A stretch of DNA of 64,000 bases, taken from Aradus depressus. Its lineage: Eukaryota; Arthropoda; Insecta; Hemiptera; Aradidae. Below the pieces are notes generated by a model. The model was not told where the DNA came from. It saw nothing but the letters and a program-made list of their open reading frames with translations, and did not search any database. Positions 57,101 to 64,000 of this stretch are shown piece after piece. Numbering within the stretch: the stretch's first letter is position 1; every line of letters starts with the position of its first letter. Where the stretch lies: assembly GCA_963662175.1 (NCBI GenBank), contig OY759215.1, forward strand, positions 13,567,079-13,631,078, in the 5' to 3' direction. The translations under genes were made by a program, and so were the position numbers.

Positions 57101-60100
57101 TTAGTGTCTGACCCCCACCCCCTTTCCCTTGCATAACTAATACTTATTTCTCAACTAACATTTATAATATTAATTTTTGTCTGAGTCTGCTCATCTCAAT
57201 CGTCGTGAAAATAAACAACTAAATTTTCTTGTACTTGTGTGACTTATTTCGAAAGAAAACACTTTTAAATAGAGCCAGGCCTTGAAGGACTATAACAGTA
57301 ATATTCGAAACGTTGAAAAAAGTGTTTACATTTAATGAGAGAACCTCGAGCTTATTTCATTTATCTACACTAACAAGAATGTACAGGATGCTTTTTGTGC
57401 CGATGGGAAGTAGGCTAATAAGTTCCTCGTTAATTATTCAAATGAAAGTGATTTCATGCACTTGTTTAAATATTTGACGAACCGTTTTCCAAGAACGGAA
57501 GTTCTTTCTATATATGCTTAATGAGAGAATCAATAATTGTTTATTGATTATTGATTTTATTTTGAGATTGTCGCTTTTGAGGTCATTCAGGTCTTTTGTT
57601 CTAGTCGTCTCACACTGTTCGTTATTGTTAGAAATGTGGTATTTTGAACGGATATTTCCGATGATCCCCAGGTACACTGAGAAGAATCCTGGAACATCAG
57701 GAGAGTAAAGGTGACTGTTGTCTTCAGAGCATTGTGTTGGCCGTTGAAAGTTGTGATGCAGGGATCTACGAAGTGCTTCTACCTCTCTACTTTCCACGTT
57801 CACAGAAAGAAGAAGAAGCAGCCCTCCTTCAGCTTCCCTCAGGAAGAACGTTTGGCCCCTATGGTGAACCCGTACATCCGGATAGACAAATACGTATCAT
57901 CGACAATCCACATCATCATATCAATGGTATGTCCCTTATCTAATGTATGTCGGGATCAATATGAGACAAAATAAGCAAGTTACATTATATCTCCTTAACC
58001 CCTATTAAAAAAAAACAAAAAATATTCAACTGTTTCCATGGCAAAAGACTCATTAAAGGGTTCCGTAGGTTCAATTTTTTACGATCCCCAGAAAACTGTT
58101 GTTCGCTTGATCCGAAACTATATTATTTGAAAGTTTCTTTGATAAGATAATTCACTGATTTTTTTTTTAGATTTTTATATTAAAATTGTACTTGTTCTTC
58201 CTCCTCCCCAGCTGTCTTTTCAATAAAAAAAAGAAAAAAAAAATTAACAGCAAATATATTTTAATTTTACCTTGATACTTTACTCGTTTAATTTTAAAAA
58301 ATGATACCTCTTCTGCATTGGCCCTCGCTCTAGCAAACATTCATGCTTCGATGCAAGCCAATTAGATATTCTTGCATGATTGTCCTAAATTTTTTAAAAA
58401 TATTTTCAAGTCTAATGAACTTTGAGATACAACAGGGTGAGGGATCAACGCTGTTATTGGCTCTCCACCACCATCATATTGAATATAACATTTCAAAACA
58501 AATATATTCGATGTCTATATTTCCAGTAAACTTTCAGAGGACATCCTACTCGGTTGCTTCACATAATGTATTAATGTAAATACTTTTTTTTTTTTTTTTT
58601 CATAAACTTTTAGCCGCACAGTGTCTCTGGGGGGAAAATTCTGCAATACAGTTGAGAAATTAAGAGAGAAATGTTCAATTTTTTCTATTGCAATATTGTT
58701 TTCGCATGCTTTAAGAAAATTCTGTACTTTTGGCCTTATTACTTTCTCGTTAACAATCTTATGAAAACCATTTTTCGATTGGAAATTTTCTCGACCATTT
58801 AAAATATATTATATATAAAAAAAAAAAAAAAAAAATGATCACCTTTAAGGACATTCATGTTGGTTTTATCTCAGTTTATTTATATTAATTTTTTAATTAT
58901 TGTAAAAGTCTATATATACACAGGAAAATAAAATGTTGAAGGTTGGAGTATTAAGGTAACGACGTAATGCTGAAAATAATTACTTGTCTGAAGGTGTTAT
59001 TTACCGAACTCATCAAACAAGATAATCTAATCATTTGTCTCTTTGTTCTTCTGAAAATAGTTTATTCACAATACTATTTGTATATTATTTTTTAAATATT
59101 TATTTTTGCCATGTTTACTCTTGAATTGGTTGGTATAATTCATATATCTGAAAGAATTTTAAAACAATGACATATTTAAAAAGTAAGAAACATGTTTACA
59201 ATGACAAATATGAGTTTTTCTGTTCTTATCTGAAACGTATTTAAAAAAGAATATTGTTCGAATGTTGTGTAATATTTTTCTTTCTTTTGTATGGCTTTTT
59301 TTTTTTTTTGTTTCCTTCGTTTCTATAGAGAAAGGGAAAATAAAGGCGTATCTAGTCAAGGTTGTAGTATTTAAATGTTAAGAAAACAATAGTTTTGGAA
59401 GGACAAGTACAGAATTAAATGTATTTTAGTTAGGTTTTGTCTAAGGAAGCAGTGATTATTTTAAAAACGACAGACAGCTTCAAGGCCGTACCAGTTGTTT
59501 GTTCCTGCTTCACCCAGCACTCCTCTTCCTACCCACTCATTAGAGTTTTTGCATTGTGTTGTGTAGTGTCGTTGACTTCATCTCTCTCATATGTTGCCTA
59601 GTGTTGATCTGTTGATTCAGTGTTTTTAAACAGTAAATCCTCAATTTTATAATATTTTAAGTCAGGTAATATACTAATATATTGTATTATACTATTTAAA
59701 TAATAGTTTTCATTACTTAATTCAATTAAAACAGTTTTTAAATAGGTGTTAGGATAATCTTTTTTTCTCTCTATTTAAAGATTTAAAATAAAACACCATT
59801 TTAACTATTTTTTTTATACTTAAGCTAATGTGCATTATGTTCGGTATCAAATGTTGAGCTAAATAGTGACTTTTTAAATGTTATCTTGCAATAAAAAAAA
59901 TATATAATAAATAGATGTATTACAAATTGTTTTTCTTTCTATATTTTTAGTACGAAACGACAGTATTTCTTTTTGGTCGGTCATATAAGAAATATATTGC
60001 TGTTTTAAGTGAAAAAGACGGGGTTATTCCATTTCAAATGAACTTTGACTTTCGGATTTATATAATTTTCTGTACATAACTCGTTCTTAAAATACAAAGA

Positions 60101-63100
60101 ATAGCGATTTTCTTTTTTTTTTTTTTTTTTTTTTGAAAAATTGAAAAATCGTTCCTTATAAAGACAGAACAAATTTAAAATTGGTCGTGTTTTAAATGTA
60201 TCAAATGACTATAACTCTAGATTAATTGCAATTTAACGGTCTTTATAGGCTCATGTTACAGGTCTTGAATATGGCTTTAATTTGATATATTATGCAATAA
60301 CATTTAACACTTAAATAATTTTTTTTTTTTTTTCAAACAATTTGAACATTTTGTTCTTTGTATAACTCTTGAAAGACCGTTTTTGTAAAATTATAATAAT
60401 AATATGTAGTAAATTCTCCCCTCACAAAACTGTTTAAGTTTTAAAATGGGATAAATGTTGGTTCATATAAAAAAATTCGTGATGTGTTTTCAAATTCGTT
60501 ATTTTAGAACAGAAGTCGATTATTTGTGTTATCTTTAATGTCTGTGACATATATCTTCCTTCAGTTCTATTTTTCAAGGAATTTGTTTATATAATTGTAT
60601 ATAATCGTTAAAATAAAGCCCTATTCGAGACAAATAATAACAATAATAGAGCCCATTTAACTATCCAAAACATACTCAATTCTGAGTCTTTTTTTATAAG
60701 CTTGTATCAATAATACGTCTATAAATTTGTATTTTTTTCTATTCTCACTATGAACAACTTATGCTCAAAAAAATGGAGGTTGGTCAAGGTTGATTCGTCA
60801 TGTAATGACCCGGATACATTTTAAAAGCGGAAATAAGCCACAATTTTATATTCGTGCCAATCTATAACTTAATACTACCTCATTTTGAGCTCAAAGAGTT
60901 TTAGAAATCATATGATTTGATTCGACAACTTGTAGGTTTTCACTAGACAAATATATAAATAGTTTAAAAGCGGGAAGTGCTTACTGCTGTTTGTTAGTTT
61001 CCGTTATTCATTAGGTAACGGATTTTTATGTAATAAAAAAAAGACAAAACATGTACTTATATAATATATTTATTTTTTAAACAAGAATGTAACATTTAAA
61101 ATATCTAAAAAAAATAAAATAGAACCGAAAAAAGTATTCGATGATTTACCGACAGTGTACTTCCCCAACACGAATTAATCAATTTAGTTTTCACTCTCCC
61201 TCAGAAATCACCATTTGGGCTAAACATCTATAATCCATCCTTCCCCCCTTCTTTCGGCCGATTTTACCATTTACTACGTTGTTTAATGGAACTGCGATTG
61301 GCTAATACTATTATTTTTTTAGTCAGATTCATATGATTATTAAGTATTTTATTCAATCTTCGCCACCGATATTATCTGAAATCTTTACAAACTATTTTGA
61401 ATATTACATTAGTTCTACCTAAAAAAAATATACTCACTTGGAGACTTAAATCAGAATACATAAATCAGACAGTAAATTACGAAAATTATAATAAATTATT
61501 CAATCATAGTACTAAACCACATAATTTCGACTTCATTAAAAAAATTGAAACTATGAATTCGTAGAGAAGAGGGGGAAAATGTGGAAGAGATAAGTATTTT
61601 AAATACACTAGGAGAAAAAACGCTACAGCGAAAATAATACAAGAAACGGATTTATTTATTTTAGTACTTACTCGACATTTGGATTACTTTACTTCAAACC
61701 TTAACAATTAAATGGTCAAGTGTAAAACAAAAATTATTGAAATTAAATAAATTGAAATAGTTAATTTGTATAAATATTAGGATTTTCAAATATCCTTATA
61801 TCCCATTCTGCTGATAACGTTTATTTTTAAATTTAATTTTTGTAAATTGCCGATAACCGCAACAGAAAAGCAACGCAATATAGACGAGTGTATAAATACC
61901 TTGTTTTAAAAGACATATATACAGCTGAAGCCTTATTTGTCCTCGTCCAATTATGTTCTTTATTTAATAATAACACCTTTTTTCGTATAATCCCGAGGAG
62001 CAGTAAGTCTCATTTTTCATGCCTTCAGTTGGATATCAGTTGTTCTTGTTCACCGTTTAAATTCTGCTATTGAATATATTTATTTTTTCGATTCCTTTTT
62101 ACTAACAAGTACTGTACTATGATGTACCTCGTTAAAGACGGCCATTATCTAAACCTTGTTTTGTATTTTCTGATTTTTTACTGCCAATATTCCTGACGTT
62201 TAATGATTCATTTTAATTATTTTATATTTCACCTCGTTACATTCTAATCAATTCTAAATTATATTTATTTTCCGTTTTAAAAATAAAATAAAACTATTTT
62301 TCGAAAATTCGTGCCAAAATGAATGAAATTGAAGAATTTCAATCGCTGCTAAATTCAACGCAGTGTCATCTGAGTGGTAATTTTTCATTTTTTGTCACTT
62401 TTTTTCCTTTTAACTTGCACGATAAAATTGAAAAATGTAATCTATAATTCATTTCACGCCAAAAATATCCCTTTGTATCGCCTACAACCTAGTTATTTTG
62501 CATTGTTTACTCTCCCTTCGTTTTCGATGGGGAACTAACTTTTCTATTACTCTCCAACATACAAAGCCAAGTTATGGCTCCAGTGAAAGGTATGTTAGGG
62601 GTGATTTCCTATCTGTCCTCCGCTATCATGTCAAATTTTGCTTTCAAAATCACTGTTTCAAAATTGTTTTTTTTTTTTTTTTTTTTTTTCGACAAATACT
62701 ATGTGAAGGAATATGTAACTTTAGAAGGAAATCGAGGTTCTGTCGTGTAAAAGAAAATGCAAAATTTGGCCAACGTTTCGAAAACTATTTATTTTCTTCT
62801 TCAGGGCCTTATAATGACGAGTGGATGTGTGTGGTCCACGTCCATCACCACACACATACACTCAAGTCATTATAAGGACCTGAAGAAGAAAATAAATAGT
62901 TTTCGAAACGTTGGCCAAATTTTGCATTTTCTTTTACACGACAGAACCTCGATTTCCTTCTACATTGAAAAGATATTGTCGACTCTATTAATCAATATGC
63001 AACTACATGTATACCTAGTGTGCGCAGTTCACTAACGGGCTTACTATCAATCTTTATTATATTTTACTTATTTTTACATACAACTAAATAACACAATATT

Positions 63101-63293
63101 GTTCTAACAGATTTGTTTTGTTGTATACAGAGGATGACTGTTCTGTGATCGACCTGTCCAGTCAGTTTGATGTAATGGGAGACACATCCTTCACCCACAT
63201 GCAAGAGGATCTGGACCAACAGAGGCTACTTGGAGAGAGACACGTTCCAACAATAGACCCCTTCATCGCCAAGGAGATACACAATCGAGAGAG
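41994..63293 (+). CDS. GDAP2: GDAP2, macro-domain protein (5' six exons, gene continues)
   Basis: GDAP2 has an N-terminal macro domain, a fold that usually binds ADP-ribose-type ligands, and a C-terminal CRAL-TRIO (Sec14-like) lipid-binding domain; its precise role is poorly known. Exons here are 41,994-42,174 (ATG at 41,996), 48,392-48,534, 49,702-49,834, 52,267-52,376, 57,672-57,926 and 63,131-63,293. Every junction is GT/AG with matching phase. They total 983 coding bases (327 codons plus two bases). The macro domain runs from GDITQLRVDAIVHSTNESF through IIIHTVGPKYNP, SCYRNVLQKAYE, CVINSVRRNYPPDEGAHIAL and LLPLYFPRS. The first Asn of the usual NAAN-type loop is replaced by His (VHSTNE). 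The CRAL-TRIO part and stop lie outside the window; the last donor is GTATTT. Upstream untranslated exons are not located. Confidence 0.96.
42505..42788 (-). pseudogene. LINE fragment (ORF1 end / ORF2 start)
   Basis: Two overlapping minus-strand frames with short similarity to a non-LTR element: SVINPLITTLVSELIPKL in one and IKRLLWNAIGLISIKINWKK in the other. The latter resembles the opening strand of LINE endonucleases (LLWNANGL). It may be part of the same element as 41,298-41,710, with GDAP2 exon 1 lying between on the other strand. The evidence is short. Confidence 0.45.
43200..43330. mobile_element. Foldback copy of the 107-bp-type repeat
   Basis: AATAAATAAAACAAACTTAT and GATATTGCCTATTC are mirrored by GAATAGACAATATTTC and ATAAGTTTGTTTTATTTATT, around an (AT)n centre. 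The 50 bp after it (TTACAAGTTTCCACAATATG, CCGCGTTCCTCAACTTAGA) recur as complement next to the palindrome at 56.8 kb, so both belong to one larger repeat. Confidence 0.85.
43380..45046. other. GDAP2 intron 1, no gene recognised
   Basis: Two minus-strand open frames (43,541-43,816 and 43,985-44,197) are GC-richer than the surroundings, and one contains a donor-like ACTAAAG|GTAAGC. No family similarity was seen. An (AAT)n microsatellite lies at 44,746-44,766. Confidence 0.45.
45047..45676. repeat. Tandem array, 10 x 63 bp
   Basis: Units of exactly 63 bp start with GTGCTTTAAAATAATATAC at 45,047, 45,110 and so on to 45,614, with only about three substitutions in total. Because the period is divisible by three, one minus-strand frame of 219 codons spans the array with a 21-residue hydrophobic repeat (LILIFFFVYYFKARKTL). 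I see no start context, splice site or family, and treat it as a by-product. Confidence 0.96.
45805..45912 (-). mobile_element. Short GAAACAGGT retroelement tail
   Basis: On the minus strand: GTGCTGATCTTGGCGTAAGC, CGAAACAGGTACAC, GTGTAATTAGACAATAATAA and AAGTTCTTTGTTTTTATTTA. It parallels the copy at 18,890-18,990 along its 3' half and the 15.5-kb insertion in layout. Its hairpin has the perfect stem GGC/GCC with loop GTAA. Confidence 0.75.
47062..47167. repeat. Imperfect ~38-bp inverted repeat
   Basis: TTGTTCCGTATTTTCGGCAT with CCAGAGGTGTCCA on the left pairs with TGGGCACCTCTG and ATATGTCGAAAATATGGAAC on the right. The 1.1 kb before it (45,913-47,061) shows nothing recognisable. Confidence 0.75.
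47500..48090 (+). repeat. Interspersed repeat family A, long copy with tandem core
   Basis: Three to four core units (GCCGATGTAATGAATGTATC, GACATGATATTTCATATTT, GGGATATTGGCGAAGGGA) are followed by GTCGACTGGTTTTGGAGAGG and the end GAAGTACATTACCGGTGATT with CACTGACTTTTTT. It sits in GDAP2 intron 1, about 300 bp before exon 2. Confidence 0.8.
48392..48534 (+). CDS. GDAP2: GDAP2 exon 2 (macro domain start)
   Basis: 143 bp, acceptor TGTGTTTCAG, donor AAAG|GTTTCA. Encodes EGDITQLRVDAIVHSTNESF, then SKRIFSKAGPGLRQEIYQEI. This is the opening strand and ligand-loop region of the macro domain. Confidence 0.96.
49702..49834 (+). CDS. GDAP2: GDAP2 exon 3
   Basis: 133 bp, acceptor TTGTTTCAG, donor ACAG|GTTACT. 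Encodes CKTGEVVVSKGYNLPAKIII, HTVGPKYNPKFQSAAENTL and HSCYR, close to the human CRTGEAKLTKGFNLAARFII and HTVGPKY. Confidence 0.97.
50880..51065 (-). mobile_element. SINE body copy
   Basis: On the minus strand GTCCTTCGGATGGGACGTTA, CTAGGTGAATAAACC and GACGAAAGAGCGTTCTGGTA follow the same order as in the SINE at 22.14-22.30 kb. The tRNA-like head is missing. It lies in GDAP2 intron 3. Confidence 0.8.
51770..51990 (+). pseudogene. Decayed duplicate copies of GDAP2 exon 4 start
   Basis: At 51,915-51,970 a TTTTTTTAG acceptor is followed by AAATGTTTTTACCAAAGGCT and TACGAGTTAAAATTG, nearly the same as the true exon 4 start (AAATGTTTTACAAAAGGCTT, ACGAGTTGAAATTG). One extra T shifts the frame, and the rest of the exon and its donor are missing. 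The upstream intron text (AAAGTATATATTATTATTAT, TTCACTATT) is duplicated too. A third, weaker copy begins near 51,770 (AAATGTCGACTCAACGAGG, then GCCATTCGTTAGGTCAACAT). Confidence 0.8.
52267..52376 (+). CDS. GDAP2: GDAP2 exon 4
   Basis: 110 bp, acceptor TTTTTTTAG, donor TTAC|GTAAGT. Encodes NVLQKAYELKLKSLALCVIN, then SVRRNYPPDEGAHIAL. Too short to appear as an open frame; located by similarity and phase. Decayed copies of its 5' half lie just upstream at 51.77-51.99 kb. Confidence 0.96.
52450..52745 (+). repeat. Interspersed repeat family A, copy
   Basis: CCCCAGCTATACAAAGTGGA at the start, GTCCGTGAAAGCGATAA in the middle, and GTTGATTAATTTGCGCTGGT, GAAGTATATTGCCGGTGAT and ACACCGACGATTTTTT at the end. 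Nearly complete and parallel to 20,970-21,410. Confidence 0.8.
53150..54440 (-). pseudogene. Decayed jockey-type LINE reverse transcriptase
   Basis: Successive minus-strand frames, high to low coordinate: PGKPKNDPACYRPISLLKSL, SKVLEKIIHE, then HQLGFKSNHSAVHQLQ and AAFLDVASASDIVWYEGL (a decayed form of the catalytic AFLDVxxAFD motif), AGAPQGAILSPIFFDLF and ATLVTYTDDTLIL (the YADD motif, mutated to YTDD), RYLGVHLDTRLTWRLHI, and a C-terminal DLLAYSG region. Frame changes occur near 54,065, 53,750 and 53,640. It inserted in GDAP2 intron 4 opposite to the gene and is clearly dead. Confidence 0.9.
54960..55070. repeat. Poly-C and poly-A tracts
   Basis: A run of about 20 C at 54,969 and about 18 A at 55,051. 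Confidence 0.85.
55345..55425 (-). other. GAAACG-type module, single copy
   Basis: On the minus strand CTGGCGATGCTCTTCGCC is followed by AACCCGAAACGTGTG. It has the same order (CTG-box, stem, GAAACG) as the repeats at 36.2 and 62.8 kb, in GC-richer sequence. No element ends were found. The rest of 54,441-56,430 shows nothing else recognisable. Confidence 0.45.
56440..56550 (+). mobile_element. Copy of the 107-bp-type insertion
   Basis: CATAACTAGACCTGACAATG, GTAAGGCCGAAACCGATAG, ATCTTTAGTGGAATAGACAA and AAGTTTGTTTTATTTATT follow in the same order as at 15.5 kb. The central AT stretch is shorter. Confidence 0.85.
56750..57008. mobile_element. Head-to-head palindrome of two 107-bp-type copies
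   Basis: A minus-strand copy (56,798-56,898) and a plus-strand copy (56,899-57,005) meet at CAGGTCTAGTTCATAACTAG. Arms of about 100 bp are nearly perfect complements, differing at GTCGAAAC against GCCGAAAC and at ACTACAGAT against TTTAGTGG-type positions. The left flank (CGCGGACATATTGTGG) is shared with 43.3 kb. Confidence 0.9.
57672..57926 (+). CDS. GDAP2: GDAP2 exon 5
   Basis: 255 bp, acceptor GATCCCCAG, donor CAATG|GTATGT. Encodes TLRRILEHQESKGDCCLQSI, VLAVESCDAGIYEVLLPLYF, PRSQKEEEAALLQLPSGRTF and PVHPDRQIRIIDNP, ending in a histidine stretch HHH. It closes the macro domain and begins the linker. Confidence 0.96.
57927..62318 (+). other. GDAP2 intron 5, mostly featureless
   Basis: AT-rich intron with poly-T tracts (58,583, 60,110, 60,318) and poly-A at 58,818. 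The only repeat recognised is a reversed family A end at 61,137-61,270 (CCGACAGTGTACTTCCCCAA, CACGAATTAATCAA). No coding exon was found. Confidence 0.6.
61137..61270 (-). repeat. Interspersed repeat family A, end fragment
   Basis: Reverse-orientation terminal part: GATTTACCGACAGTGTACTT, CCCCAACACGAATTAATCAA, CACCATTTGGGCTAAACATC. Confidence 0.75.
62319..62376 (+). CDS. Candidate alternative first coding exon of GDAP2
   Basis: ATG in a fair start context (GCCAAAATGA), 19 open codons (MNEIEEFQSLLNSTQCHLS) plus one base, then the donor GTAATTTTTC. The leftover phase equals that of GDAP2 exon 5, so it would join exon 6 in frame and give a short protein lacking the macro domain. This is an inference from phase only; a chance open stretch or the first exon of another gene is possible. 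Confidence 0.25.
62675..62693. repeat. Poly-T tract
   Basis: A run of about 22 T directly before the palindromic repeat. Confidence 0.8.
62722..62962. mobile_element. ~96-bp-arm palindromic repeat (CGAAACG type)
   Basis: Left arm (62,722-62,819) starts TAGAAGGAAATCGAGGTTCT and passes GCCAACGTTTCGAAAACTA and TTCTTCTTCAGGGCC. The right arm (62,866-62,962) is its near-perfect complement. The 46-bp centre holds a further imperfect palindrome (GTGTGTGG ... CCACACAC). Short open frames across it are by-products. A diverged half-copy sits at 14.92 kb. Confidence 0.92.
63131..63293 (+). CDS. GDAP2: GDAP2 exon 6 (last in window)
   Basis: 163 bp, acceptor TGTATACAG, donor GAGAG|GTATTT. Encodes EDDCSVIDLSSQFDVMGDTS, FTHMQEDLDQQRLLGERHVP and FIAKEIHNRER, equivalent to the human linker (LSFIGSHAFARMEGDIDKQR). 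The remaining exons are beyond the window; no further exon is visible to 64,000. Confidence 0.92.
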
Positions 63294-63719
63294 GTATTTA
63301 CCTAGTCATTGTCATAGAATCGAAGGACTTGCTCCAATAGAGTAACAAGTCCATACCTTTGGCGCTAAATGAGTGTTTCGATGTTGATTGAATAATGTTG
63401 CGCATGCATATCAAATCTACGATAGTTCATTAAAAAAATAATAAAATAAAAATATACTTGTATTTTTTTAATGAATGTCAGAAACAAATCAATTTTTTTT
63501 ATTTCATAATTAGGTATTAGTTCATAAAATCCATTTTGAAAAGGCTTCACCCTCATAAGACCACGTTTTTCAAATTATATGTTGTCTGTAAATTGACCAC
63601 TTGAGATAATAAGGCATTTAGTGATGTGTTAAAGCTTATTGATTGGAGAATTTATTGTGAAATTTGACAAGTTATGAGTGTAAATTTAGTGATAAATTTT
63701 TGTCTTGAAAAATGTATGT

Positions 63720-64000
63720 CGTAACGTAAGAAGTAGCTGTTTTTTTTTTTTTTTTTTTTCATTCTTTCAATAGTTGTTTGGCACACGTTAAGGCTTCAGA
63801 CACTTGAATAAAGAATTTTTATAGGACATTCTACGAGCTTTCGGATGGTGGTATCAAAAATACGTTTAGAGGGAAGGGTAGCTGAGTAAAAGTGATTTAT
63901 TAACCAAAAATCAACCAAAGACCAAAGTCAACCTGAATTCAAAGGCCATGGTTTAGGACATTTTGCTAAATCGGCCAGTGGGAAGGGGGGAGAGGGAGGG
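63720..64000. other. End of window, GDAP2 intron 6
   Basis: A poly-T tract at 63,741-63,759 and a G-rich GGGAAGGGGGGAGAGGGAGG stretch at the very end, similar to the G-rich part of family A units. No exon seen. Confidence 0.5.

Noticed and set aside
57438..57803. 121-codon minus-strand frame
   Set aside because: It overlaps GDAP2 exon 5 on the opposite strand and its similarity is explained by the exon; shadow frame.
62498..63035. Frames of 125 and 92 codons around 62.5-63.0 kb
   Set aside because: They run through a poly-T tract and the arms of a palindromic repeat; no coding features.
1..64000. CRISPR array or bacterial defence system
   Set aside because: The tandem repeats lack unique spacers of constant length, and the genes have spliced introns typical of animals.

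Overview
This is a stretch of AT-rich, intron-containing animal DNA dominated by repeats. The two host genes, the families of mobile elements (HARBI/PIF, hAT-like, Tc1, R1/jockey-like LINEs, a tRNA-headed SINE) and the gene structure all point to an arthropod, most likely an insect. I cannot place it more exactly from the sequence. There are no bacterial-style operons, no intact tRNA or rRNA genes, and no CRISPR array.

Layout. 1-13,738 is one satellite array of about 35 monomers of 385 or 402/403 bp. Part of it is organised into a 10-monomer, 3,939-bp higher-order repeat. It ends in a truncated monomer and a GA microsatellite, beside a broken Harbinger (HARBI1-like) transposase exon (13,920-14,371). 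A 794-bp internally deleted hAT-like element (15,037-15,830) carries a transposase remnant that is itself interrupted by a 107-bp insertion with a 14-bp target duplication.

Host gene 1 is ERCC1 on the minus strand (16,343-24,536). It has five coding exons with matching splice phases and a complete 245-residue product, the partner of XPF in the nucleotide-excision-repair nuclease. Its introns hold a SINE with a MITE inserted in it, G-rich tracts and hairpins.

24,937-33,522 is a multi-level nest of transposons. An outer repeat-rich element holds an element with about 470-bp inverted ends and a cysteine-rich transposon gene. That element is hit by a 5'-truncated LINE (with target duplication) and by a Tc1 element with doubled repeats in its ends. 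The Tc1 element in turn is split by a SINE-bearing insert.

Four more tandem arrays follow: 8 x 132 bp at 36.2 kb, 7 x 49 bp at 39.2 kb, about 12 x 55 bp with a 275-bp super-period at 39.8 kb, and 10 x 63 bp at 45.0 kb.

Host gene 2 is GDAP2 on the plus strand. Six exons (41,994 to 63,293) give the N-terminal 327 codons: the start, the macro domain and the linker. The CRAL-TRIO end lies beyond the window. Its introns contain degraded LINEs, SINE remnants, hairpin elements and decayed duplicate copies of exon 4. ERCC1 and GDAP2 are transcribed away from each other across about 17 kb of mobile DNA; nothing suggests that they work together.

The most interesting unexplained pattern is a short module that recurs in otherwise different repeats: a CTGANGA-type box, a small hairpin, then GAAAC. 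Some copies show compensatory base changes in the stem. It looks like a degraded hammerhead-type or related structured RNA belonging to a retroelement family.
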